From an uncultured bacterium (GTDB taxonomy: Bacteria > Planctomycetota > UBA1135 > UBA2386), in contig CALKYL010000038.1 of NCBI GenBank assembly GCA_938003515.1, forward strand, positions 1-7,753: a stretch of DNA of 7,753 nucleotides. The letters run 5' to 3'. The notes under the pieces were generated by a model. That model searched no databases. It was given only the letters and a program-made list of their open reading frames with translations, and had not been told where the DNA came from. Both the position numbers and the translations under genes were made by a program. Shown in pieces: positions 1-5,404 of the stretch; positions within the stretch are counted from its first letter, which is position 1; each line of letters begins with the position of its first letter.

Positions 1-513
1 CAGGTAGTCGCCGAGCCCGCACAAGGAGCCCTGGTCGCGCAGCAGCGCGCCGAGCGACCGGCGCGCGAAGCGCGGGTCGGCGAGTCGGGCGGCGACCTCG
101 GCCTCGCCGACGCCGGCGGCCAGCACGTCGGGCCCGAGCTTGGACAGGAACGGGTGCCGCGCCAGCGCGGCGTCTTCGACGACCTCGATCTCGGACGCGC
201 TGTAGAGCAGCGCCGAGTGCGCCTTTGTGTGCAGCGCCAGACGCAGCTGGCGGCCGGTGCGGGGCCGGCGGCCGCGGCTCGTCACATACCACCGGCCGTA
301 GAGCTGGTTGTGCGAATAGACGTTCAGGCCGTTGCCGAAGCGCACCAGCATCGCCTTGCCGCGCGGCTCGACGGCGCGCACCGTGCGCCCGCGTAGCCGG
401 GTCGCGAACGGCTCGAGGTGCGCGAACGCGAACCACGCCGATGCGAGCCGCTGTCCCTCGAGCACGCGACCGAGGCGGTCGGCTTCGCGGCGGATCTCGG
501 GACCTTCGGGCAC
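1..513 (-). CDS. nei: Endonuclease VIII-type DNA glycosylase/AP lyase (Nei), N-terminal 171 residues; C-terminus outside the window
   Basis: Base-excision repair enzyme that removes oxidised pyrimidines and nicks the abasic site by beta/delta elimination. Translated from a GTG at 513, the protein begins MPEGPEIRREADRL. The family's catalytic Pro2 (Schiff base) and Glu3 are therefore in place, which fixes the start. The conserved lysine lies in EPRGKAMLVRF (about residues 49-59), followed by YSHNQLYGRW (about 65-74) and LLYSASEIEV (about 102-111). The last visible residues, ALLRDQGSLCGLGDYL, match the H2TH region entry of Nei. The helix-two-turn-helix and C-terminal zinc finger lie beyond the left edge, so completeness cannot be judged. 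The LYGRW and LLYSAS motifs favour Nei over MutM/Fpg. No good Shine-Dalgarno is visible before the GTG. The gene is divergent from the serine hydrolase, with a 128-bp gap. Confidence 0.94.
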   Translation of the reverse strand, partial: MPEGPEIRREADRLGRVLEGQRLASAWFAFAHLEPFATRLRGRTVRAVEPRGKAMLVRFGNGLNVYSHNQLYGRWYVTSRGRRPRTGRQLRLALHTKAHSALLYSASEIEVVEDAALARHPFLSKLGPDVLAAGVGEAEVAARLADPRFARRSLGALLRDQGSLCGLGDYL

Positions 514-542
514 GAGAGGCGGTTCGCCGGCCGCCCGGCGGC

Positions 543-550
543 GGGATGCA
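543..550 (-). promoter_or_regulatory. Octamer TGCATCCC upstream of nei, shared with the photolyase gene
   Basis: On the minus strand, TGCATCCC lies with its near edge 30 bases from the nei start position (543 versus 513). The same octamer lies at exactly the same distance from the photolyase start (4947 versus 4917). It could be part of a promoter or a shared repair-gene site. Eight bases is short and a third copy occurs inside a coding region, so chance is a real alternative. Confidence 0.2.
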
Positions 551-629
551 CCCGAGCGTTCCGCCGACCCCGGGGCCGCCTGCCCGGCGCGCGGCGAGCA
601 CGCGGGTCTGCTCCCGGCCCGCGGCCCGC

Positions 630-641
630 TACCATGCGCCG
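630..641 (+). promoter_or_regulatory. Putative -10 element (TACCAT) directly before the serine hydrolase start
   Basis: TACCAT at 630-635 fits a TANNNT-type -10. It is followed by GCGCCG and then the ATG at 642, so transcription starting about 6-7 bases after the hexamer would begin at or next to the start codon (leaderless). No Shine-Dalgarno precedes the ATG, in keeping with this. The block TACCATGCGCCG closely matches TATCGTGCGTCG before the GroES-like gene. No convincing -35 is seen. Confidence 0.4.
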
Positions 642-1646
642 ATGCGCACGACTCCGTTCGCGATCGTCCTCGCGTTCGCGGCATGCACCGCGGCCGCCGT
701 CGCCCAAGAGCTCGACTTCGAGGCCGCCGCGGCCTTCTCGGCCGAGAACGCCGGCCTCGCCGTGCTGGTCTACGAGCGCGGCGAACTGGTCTTCGAGCAG
801 TACCAGAACGGGCACGCCGAAGACCGCCCGCAGCACCTGTTCAGCGGCACGAAGTCGTTCGCGCCGATGGTCGCGCTGATCGCGTGCGAGGAAGGCCTGC
901 TCGACCTCGACGAGCCCGTCGCGGACACGATCACCGAGTGGCGCGGCGACCCGCGGCGCGAGCGCATCACCGTGCGCCACCTGCTGCAGTTCACGAGCGG
1001 CCTCGAGCACATCGACCGCGCGCTGCACTCGCCGCGCACGCGCGACACCTACGCCGCGGCGATCGCGTGCAAGGGCGAGCACGAGCCCGGCGCGCGCTTC
1101 CGCTACGGCTCGAACCACCTGACGGTGTTCGGCGCGCTGCTCGAGCGCAAGCTGCGCGCGGCCTCCACGCCCGAGCGACCGCTGCCGGAGGACTTCGTCG
1201 GCTACCTGGACGCGAGGGTGCTGGATCCGATCGGCTGCCGCTTCGCGTCGTGGATCCGGGACGCCGAGGGCCACCCGGCGCTGCCGTTCGGCGCGCACAT
1301 GACCGCGCGCGAGTGGGCGAAGTTCGGGCTCTTGGTGCTCGGCCGCGGCAAGTGGGGCGAGCGCCAGGTCGTGCCCGCCGAGCGCTTCGACGAGTGCTTC
1401 CGCGGCAGCGAGGCGAACGCGCGCTACGGGCTCAATTTCTGGCTGATCGGCGCCGGCCTGCACCGGCGCGAGCCGGCGATCCCCGCCGACACGGTGTCGG
1501 CCGCCGGCATGTACGACCAGCGGCTCTACGTCGTGCCGTCCCGCGAGGTGCTGGTCGTGCGGCTCGGCCGCACCGGGGCGCGCTCGCGCTTCGGCGACTT
1601 CCCGTTCCTGCAGCGGCTGTTCGCGGCAACGGGCGACGGCCGCTGA
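642..1646 (+). CDS. Exported serine hydrolase of the beta-lactamase / penicillin-binding-protein fold
   Basis: A 334-residue enzyme of the class C beta-lactamase-like family (esterases, amidases, peptidases). The N-terminus is a signal peptide (residues 1-21) with a probable cut after AVA, before Gln22. Cys15 in FAAC is a poor lipobox, so lipid anchoring is possible but less likely. The catalytic SxxK is S68-G-T-K71. HLLQFTSGL (113-121) is the conserved helix after it. The second motif is Y155-G-S-N in FRYGSNHL. The usual KTG/HxG motif is replaced by A-A-G-M around 287-290 in AAGMYDQRLYVVPSREVLVV, typical of the wider hydrolase family rather than true beta-lactamases. The ATG at 642 was chosen because it starts the signal peptide; an open frame runs further upstream but overlaps nei and has no coding character. 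Substrate is unknown; antibiotic resistance should not be inferred. Confidence 0.9.
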   Translation: MRTTPFAIVLAFAACTAAAVAQELDFEAAAAFSAENAGLAVLVYERGELVFEQYQNGHAEDRPQHLFSGTKSFAPMVALIACEEGLLDLDEPVADTITEWRGDPRRERITVRHLLQFTSGLEHIDRALHSPRTRDTYAAAIACKGEHEPGARFRYGSNHLTVFGALLERKLRAASTPERPLPEDFVGYLDARVLDPIGCRFASWIRDAEGHPALPFGAHMTAREWAKFGLLVLGRGKWGERQVVPAERFDECFRGSEANARYGLNFWLIGAGLHRREPAIPADTVSAAGMYDQRLYVVPSREVLVVRLGRTGARSRFGDFPFLQRLFAATGDGR

Positions 1647-1668
1647 CGGCGCGCCGACCGCGGCGTCG
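1634..1668. terminator. GC-rich stem-loop between convergent genes, possible bidirectional terminator
   Basis: The left arm (1634-1643) and right arm (1660-1668) pair with one bulged G. The loop contains the self-complementary CGGCGCGCCG at 1647-1656. It spans the 3' ends of the serine hydrolase (stop at 1646) and the methyltransferase (stop at 1670). There is no T-tract on either strand, so it is not a classical intrinsic terminator. In DNA this GC-rich such stems also arise by chance. Confidence 0.2.
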
Positions 1669-1669
1669 A

Positions 1670-2614
1670 TCAGGACTGCGTCGCCTCGGCGGATGGCGAG
1701 CGGCCGGCTGCGCGCGAGGGCGCGGCGGCGCCCGGCGGCCGATACAGCGTCGGCCTGTGCGCGGACACCTGCTCGAGCCGACGCACGACGTGCGGCAGCT
1801 CCTCGGCGCGCGCCGCGACGAGCAGCCGCGCATAGAGCCGACCGCCTTCTTCGGGCCCCGTGTCGAGCTTGCGCTCGCGCAGCAGCGAGACGACGTCCGC
1901 CTGCTCCTGCCGGTCGTGGAAGCGGCGCTGCGGGAGCAGGGTGTCGCCGATCAGCGCGGACTGCAGACCGTGCGCTCGCAGCGCGCGGGCGACCGGCTCA
2001 GGGTCGAACATGCGCAGCACGGTCAAGAGGCACACGGCCTGGCCGCCACCCGACCCCATCGCGTCGAGCACCCGGCGGAAGGTGCGATCCGTCACGTAGC
2101 CGATCGCCCCGGTCGAGGCGAGCAGGTTGACGCCCTCGAGCCAGGAGCGGTCGGCCGGCGCCAGCTCGGCGTCGTCCGCCTCGAGGTCCTGGTCGATGCC
2201 GTGGTCGAGCAGGCCGACGCGCCGCGCGAAGCGGATCGCCGGCGTCGACACGTCGAGCCCCCCGCACTCGAGCTCCACCTCGGGCTCGAGCCGCGCGAAC
2301 AGCCGCCGGGCGACGCCTTCGGCGTGCTCGGAGGCGCGCGGCACGTTCGCGTCGAAGCAGCGCGCGAGCTCGGTGAACGGCGTGCCGAACTTCGCGACCG
2401 CGGCGTTGATCCCGTAGCTGCAGCCGATGTCGAGCATGCGCACGCGCCCGTCGCGCGCCTGCAGGTAGCGGGCGGCCGCGTCGCAGAACGGACGGAACTC
2501 GTCACAGATGCTGTAGTCCAGGCGCCCGAGGTGCTGCAGGTAGTCGTGCGGGGTCGCCTGAGTGTAGATGTGGTCGAAGGAAGCCTTGGCTTCGTTGGCG
2601 GACGCCGTGTTCAT
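1670..2614 (-). CDS. Class I SAM-dependent methyltransferase, substrate unknown
   Basis: A 314-residue protein. Motif I of the Rossmann-like methyltransferase fold is MLDIGCSYGINAA (60-72), which binds S-adenosylmethionine. GGLDVSTPAIRFA (118-130) looks like strand beta-2, with Asp120 placed to hold the ribose. DQDLE (141-145) fits the beta-3 region. An N-terminal helix-rich part (SFDHIYTQ, then HDYLQHLGRLDY) precedes the fold, and the C-terminal 25-30 residues are Pro/Ala/Ser-rich and probably disordered. There is no signal peptide, so it is likely cytoplasmic. The ATG at 2614 overlaps the stop of the upstream marR gene (ATGA, 4 bases), pointing to translational coupling and common control. 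The open frame continues upstream of 2614, but that part is antisense-type noise over marR. I do not know the methyl acceptor: small molecule, protein and nucleic acid are all possible. Confidence 0.85.
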   Translation of the reverse strand: MNTASANEAKASFDHIYTQATPHDYLQHLGRLDYSICDEFRPFCDAAARYLQARDGRVRMLDIGCSYGINAAVAKFGTPFTELARCFDANVPRASEHAEGVARRLFARLEPEVELECGGLDVSTPAIRFARRVGLLDHGIDQDLEADDAELAPADRSWLEGVNLLASTGAIGYVTDRTFRRVLDAMGSGGGQAVCLLTVLRMFDPEPVARALRAHGLQSALIGDTLLPQRRFHDRQEQADVVSLLRERKLDTGPEEGGRLYARLLVAARAEELPHVVRRLEQVSAHRPTLYRPPGAAAPSRAAGRSPSAEATQS

Positions 2615-3237
2615 GGTCGGGGTCGCGCGTCGGATGTCGCGCTGGATGCGGGCGGCGCGGGGGTCGCGAACGCCGTAGGAGGTGGAACGGGGAAGGCGGG
2701 CGCGGCGAGCGGGTCCTGTTCGAAGGCCCGCTCGTCGGCGACCAGATACGGCGCGGCCTCGACGGACTCGGCGTCCATCATGGCGGCGATGCGCTGCAGG
2801 CTGGCGAGCATCATCAGCTGCTCCCATGTCGCGAGGCCCGCGAGGCGCTGGCGGAAGCGGTCCTGCAGCAGCGACGGGGCCTCTGCGAGCACGCTGCGTC
2901 CCGCTTCGGTGACCGTCACCTGCACGGTGCGTCGGTCGGTCTGGCCCCGCGCGCGCTCGAGCAGCCCGCGCCGCTCCAGGCGCGCGAGGATCCCGGTCAC
3001 CGTTGCACCGCTGAGGTGCAGCGCGCGGGCGAGCTGGGACGGGGTCGAGGGCCGGTCGACGAGCTGCTGCAGCATCGCGAGCTGCGGCCCGGTCAGGCTG
3101 ATCTCTTCGACCAGACGGCGCGAGTAGAGGTCGATCGCGCGGGTGATGCGACGGATGGCGACCAGGATCCGCGTCTCGAGGGGCTGCGCGTCGGCTCTCG
3201 GGTCGCACTCCATCCACCCCAGACGATGCCCGATCAT
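2611..3237 (-). CDS. MarR-family transcriptional regulator with a Pro/Ala-rich C-terminal tail
   Basis: A 208-residue winged-helix regulator, longer than the usual 140-160. Helices at 19-45 would form part of the dimer interface. The winged helix-turn-helix runs from LTGPQLAMLQQL (48-59) through TPSQLARALHLSGATVTGIL (65-84) to the wing at ARGQTDRRTVQVTVTEAG (96-113), with the family's Asp-Arg-Arg at 101-103. Dimerisation helices follow (about 115-157). Residues about 165-208 form a Pro/Ala-rich tail of unknown role. The start is ambiguous: the ATG at 3237 has AAAGGG directly against it (no spacing), while an in-frame ATG at 3213 gives a protein 8 residues shorter, after a GGGG stretch. It is the first gene of an operon with the methyltransferase. 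MarR proteins usually repress their own operon and release DNA on binding a ligand; the palindrome at 3310-3329 is a likely site. Confidence 0.92.
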   Translation of the reverse strand: MIGHRLGWMECDPRADAQPLETRILVAIRRITRAIDLYSRRLVEEISLTGPQLAMLQQLVDRPSTPSQLARALHLSGATVTGILARLERRGLLERARGQTDRRTVQVTVTEAGRSVLAEAPSLLQDRFRQRLAGLATWEQLMMLASLQRIAAMMDAESVEAAPYLVADERAFEQDPLAAPAFPVPPPTAFATPAPPASSATSDARPRP

Positions 3238-3239
3238 CC

Positions 3240-3253
3240 CTTTGTGTGCAAAG
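3240..3253 (-). promoter_or_regulatory. Inverted repeat CTTTG-N4-CAAAG covering the ribosome-binding region of marR
   Basis: Perfect 5-bp arms with a 4-base spacer lie just before the marR start at 3237. In the transcript the downstream arm (CAAAG) overlaps the purine-rich AAAGGG next to the start codon. Folding would hide that stretch, or the site could be a second protein-binding half-site pair. The stem is short, so its function is uncertain. Confidence 0.3.
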
Positions 3254-3300
3254 TTCCTTGGGCAGAAAGTTCGCGTCGCGACTGCCGTGAATACGGCGTA

Positions 3301-3313
3301 AGTCTATATTCTA
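3301..3313 (-). promoter_or_regulatory. Candidate -10 region for the marR-methyltransferase operon
   Basis: On the minus strand, TAGAAT (3313-3308, five of six matches to TATAAT) is followed by TAGACT (3306-3301). They lie in the only clearly AT-rich stretch of the window (23 of 30 bases A/T over 3301-3330). The start codon lies about 65-70 bases downstream. No good -35 is seen; the best at 17-base spacing is TCGGCC. Confidence 0.45.
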
Positions 3314-3329
3314 CATTTTTTAAGGTAGA
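3310..3329. promoter_or_regulatory. 20-bp near-perfect inverted repeat, probable MarR operator
   Basis: On the plus strand TCTACATT (3310-3317), spacer TTTT, AAGGTAGA (3322-3329). Seven of eight arm positions pair. The size and symmetry suit a MarR dimer, and the repeat overlaps or abuts the candidate -10 region about 73 bases before the marR start. That position suits autorepression. Binding by this particular MarR protein is inferred. Confidence 0.5.
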
Positions 3330-3386
3330 TGGCCGAAGGTTCGGAGGCGAACGTCAGGGCGGGCTGCGCCTGCGTCGCTATTCGGT

Positions 3387-3403
3387 GCGCGGAAATCCCG
3401 CGC
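3387..3403 (-). terminator. Stem-loop 18 bases after the photolyase stop codon
   Basis: GCGCGG (3387-3392) and CCGCGC (3398-3403) form a perfect 6-bp GC stem with a 5-base loop, just past the photolyase stop at 3421. No T-run follows on the minus strand, so it resembles the U-less hairpins of high-GC genomes rather than a classical intrinsic terminator. Confidence 0.35.
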
Positions 3404-3420
3404 GCGAGCCGGTCGGTCCT

Positions 3421-4917
3421 TCAGTCCGAGTCGGCGGCGGGCTCGCTCGGGTTCGACCAGCGGGCCAGGTAGTCCTTGATGCGCAGCTTCTTGACCGTGT
3501 TGGCCGAGCTCATGTAGCGGATGACCCCGAAGATCGGGCGCTCGGGCCCCCACGGGCGGTCGTAGCGGCCGAGCACCCAGGAGATGCCGCTGTAGGAGTT
3601 GGGGTCCCGGCCGTCGAGCGCGTAGCGGTTGTTGAGCTCGATCAGCGTCGCCATCGCGTGCTGCGGCGACGGGCTCCACTCGAGCACCTTCTTGCCCCAG
3701 AGCATGCGCAGGTAGTTGTGCAGCACGCCGGTCTCGCGCAGCTGGTTCTGCGCCGCGTTCCAGACCTCGTCGTGCGTCTCGGAGGCGGCGAGTTCGTCGA
3801 GCGAGTAGAGGTGCTCGCGCGGGTCGTCGGCGTGCTCCGCCAGCGACTTGCGCGCCCACTCGGGCAGCGAGTCGTAGTCCTCGTAGTCGTCGCGCTGGGA
3901 CGTGTAGTTGAGGCCGAGCTCGCGCCAGGTCACCAGCTCGTCGAGGAACGCCTCCGCGGCGTCGCCCATGCCGTACCAGCCGCGCTGGCCGTTGGCCTTC
4001 TCCTTGATGCGCGAACGGCTCCATTCCTCGCGCTGCGCGAGGCCGGCGAAGACCTGGTGCGGTGACAGATGGCCGAAGTGCAGGTACGGCGACAGGCCGC
4101 TCGCGGCGTCGGAGTCGGGGTGGTTCCGGTCGTCTCCGTAGCGCTCGAGGCGGTCGTCGAGGAACGCGCGCAGCGCTTTGCCCGCCGCCGCGGCACCGCC
4201 CGGCACGATGCCCGGGCCGACCTCGTGGTCGATCGGCAGCGCGGCGAGGGCCGACGGCTCCGCGGCGAGCTGCGTCGGGATCGCCTGCGGCCAGCGCTTG
4301 CGCACCGGCGCGGGCACCGGCGCCGCGCCGAGGTCGTAGTCGCGCAGCGGGTCGCCCGCCGGGAAGTCCGCGAGGTGCGCGGGCAGAGCCTTCTGCAGGA
4401 ACCGGCGGAAGTCGAAGGCGCGGCCGAACACGCGGTCCGCGACGGCCATCGGCAGCAGGCCGTTGCCGTCGACGGCTTCGAGCCGCACCGGCAGGCGCTC
4501 CGCCGCGCTCGCGATCATGCGCGGCACGAAGAAGCACGGGAAGTCGTCGGTCACGACGCAGCAGGCGTCTTCCGCGAGCGCTTCGAGCAGCCCGGAGCCG
4601 GCGCCGTGCTCCGGCTCGACGTAGGGGAAGTAGGTGACGCCCGCGTCGTTGAAGTCGGCGAGGTTGTCCGCCATGCCCCGCAGGACGAACGTGTGCAGGC
4701 GGTCGCTCGCCCACCGGTAGCCGCAGCGCAGCGCCTCGAGCACGAGCACCGGGCGGCCGAGCTCGCGGCCGAGCTCGACGGCGCGCTGCAGGCCGAAGTT
4801 GGCGCGGCGCCGTCGGGCCGCGACCATCCAGTAGAGCACGTGGGTCCCGTCCTCGCGCACGGGCCGGTCGTTGGCGGCGCGGACGCGCACTTCGGGGACG
4901 GGCTCGACCTTGGGCAT
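3421..4917 (-). CDS. phr: Class II CPD photolyase (deoxyribodipyrimidine photo-lyase)
   Basis: A 498-residue, single-chain FAD flavoprotein that uses near-UV/blue light to split cyclobutane pyrimidine dimers. The N-terminal Rossmann-like domain begins with NDRPVREDGTHVLYWM (16-31), the class II signature, and includes TDDFPCFFVPR (123-133). The C-terminal FAD domain has SGLSPYLHFGHLSPHQVF (273-290), then MLWGKKVLEWSPSP (405-418) and LDGRDPNSYSGISWVLGRYD (434-453), ending with the RPIFGVIRYM block (460-469). These C-terminal blocks are diagnostic for class II over class I/cryptochrome proteins. Length is within the family's normal range and all core blocks are intact. The ATG at 4917 was chosen because homology begins shortly after it. 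The frame stays open upstream but runs antisense through the GroES-like gene. GAAGG about 8 bases upstream is a modest ribosome-binding site. It is divergent from the GroES-like gene (72-bp gap). Confidence 0.95.
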   Translation of the reverse strand: MPKVEPVPEVRVRAANDRPVREDGTHVLYWMVAARRRRANFGLQRAVELGRELGRPVLVLEALRCGYRWASDRLHTFVLRGMADNLADFNDAGVTYFPYVEPEHGAGSGLLEALAEDACCVVTDDFPCFFVPRMIASAAERLPVRLEAVDGNGLLPMAVADRVFGRAFDFRRFLQKALPAHLADFPAGDPLRDYDLGAAPVPAPVRKRWPQAIPTQLAAEPSALAALPIDHEVGPGIVPGGAAAAGKALRAFLDDRLERYGDDRNHPDSDAASGLSPYLHFGHLSPHQVFAGLAQREEWSRSRIKEKANGQRGWYGMGDAAEAFLDELVTWRELGLNYTSQRDDYEDYDSLPEWARKSLAEHADDPREHLYSLDELAASETHDEVWNAAQNQLRETGVLHNYLRMLWGKKVLEWSPSPQHAMATLIELNNRYALDGRDPNSYSGISWVLGRYDRPWGPERPIFGVIRYMSSANTVKKLRIKDYLARWSNPSEPAADSD

Positions 4918-4946
4918 GGCTGACGCCTTCGACGGCCACCGCGCAG

Positions 4947-4954
4947 GGGATGCA
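4947..4954 (-). promoter_or_regulatory. Octamer TGCATCCC upstream of the photolyase, same spacing as in nei
   Basis: Its near edge is 30 bases from the photolyase start, as it is for nei. It may be a shared promoter or regulatory element of the two repair genes. The evidence is two upstream copies only. Confidence 0.2.
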
Positions 4955-4972
4955 GCGCCGCCGTCGGCCCCG

Positions 4973-4984
4973 TATCGTGCGTCG
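4973..4984 (+). promoter_or_regulatory. Putative -10 element (TATCGT) before the GroES-like gene
   Basis: TATCGT at 4973-4978, within TATCGTGCGTCG, ends 11 bases before the ATG at 4990. It matches the element before the serine hydrolase at 9 of 12 positions, and all three differences are transitions. Transcription from it would give a leader of only a few bases. No Shine-Dalgarno is present. Confidence 0.4.
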
Positions 4985-4989
4985 CCGGC

Positions 4990-5385
4990 ATGAAGCGCGG
5001 CAACCAGGAACTGCTCGTCGTCGGCGATCGCGTGCTCGTCGAGCCCGGAAGGGACGAACGCAAGACCAAGGTCGGGCTCTACCTGCCGGCCGGGGTCGCG
5101 GCGAAGGAGGACGTGCAGGGCGGCAGCGTCGTCGCGATCGGGCCGGGCCAGCCGCTGCCGCCGCCGCACGAGGAACACGAGCCGTGGAAGCAGGGCTACC
5201 GCGCGCCGCGCTACCTGCCGATGCAGGTGCACCTCGGCGACTACGCGCTGTTCTTCCGCAAGGCGGCGATCGAGATCACGTTCGACGACGAGCGCTACCT
5301 CGTCGTCCCGTACGGCGCGATCCTGGTGCTCGTGCGCGGCGGCGACGAACGCGCCGTGCCCGACGAGCTGCCGGACGAGCTGTAG
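4990..5385 (+). CDS. GroES/Cpn10-like co-chaperonin family protein, orphan and with an insertion
   Basis: A 131-residue protein with the chaperonin-10 beta-barrel pattern. LLVVGDRVLVEPG (8-20) is the opening strand pair. KTKVGLYLPAGVAAKED (25-41) corresponds to the GroES mobile loop that contacts GroEL; GLYLP takes the place of the usual GGIVL. GGSVVAIGPG (44-53) follows, then VHLGDYALFFRKAAIEI (80-96) and ERYLVVPYGAILVLV (101-115). Standard GroES is about 95-100 residues. The excess is a Pro/Glu/Arg-rich insertion at about 54-79, where GroES has its roof hairpin, and an acidic tail. No groEL lies next to it, so this is probably a second, divergent paralogue beside a standard groESL pair elsewhere. 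Whether it caps a chaperonin is unknown. The ATG at 4990 puts the first conserved strand at the expected distance. Confidence 0.85.
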   Translation: MKRGNQELLVVGDRVLVEPGRDERKTKVGLYLPAGVAAKEDVQGGSVVAIGPGQPLPPPHEEHEPWKQGYRAPRYLPMQVHLGDYALFFRKAAIEITFDDERYLVVPYGAILVLVRGGDERAVPDELPDEL

Positions 5386-5404
5386 CGCGAGCGGCCGAAC
5401 GTCG

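Noticed and set aside
225..641. N-terminal extension of the serine hydrolase
   Set aside because: It is antisense to nei and non-coding in character. The signal peptide begins at the ATG at 642.
324..1463. Long minus-strand frame opposite the serine hydrolase
   Set aside because: It is antisense to a gene with clear catalytic motifs and overlaps nei in another frame. It has no recognisable domain.
1647..1656. Perfect 10-bp palindrome CGGCGCGCCG as a protein-binding site
   Set aside because: It is an easily expected GC palindrome in this base composition, and it falls between two gene ends where no promoter is expected.
332..3127. 931-codon open frame on the plus strand
   Set aside because: It crosses a real plus-strand gene in another frame and two minus-strand genes antisense. 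Its translation is Arg/Ala/Pro-rich with no domain. Long spurious frames are expected at this GC content.
3320..4939. Second long minus-strand frame over the photolyase
   Set aside because: It is a shifted-frame shadow of the photolyase, Arg/Ala-rich and without family motifs.
4918..5232. Upstream extension of the photolyase frame
   Set aside because: It runs antisense through the GroES-like gene. Photolyase homology begins just after the ATG at 4917, and GAAGG supports that start.
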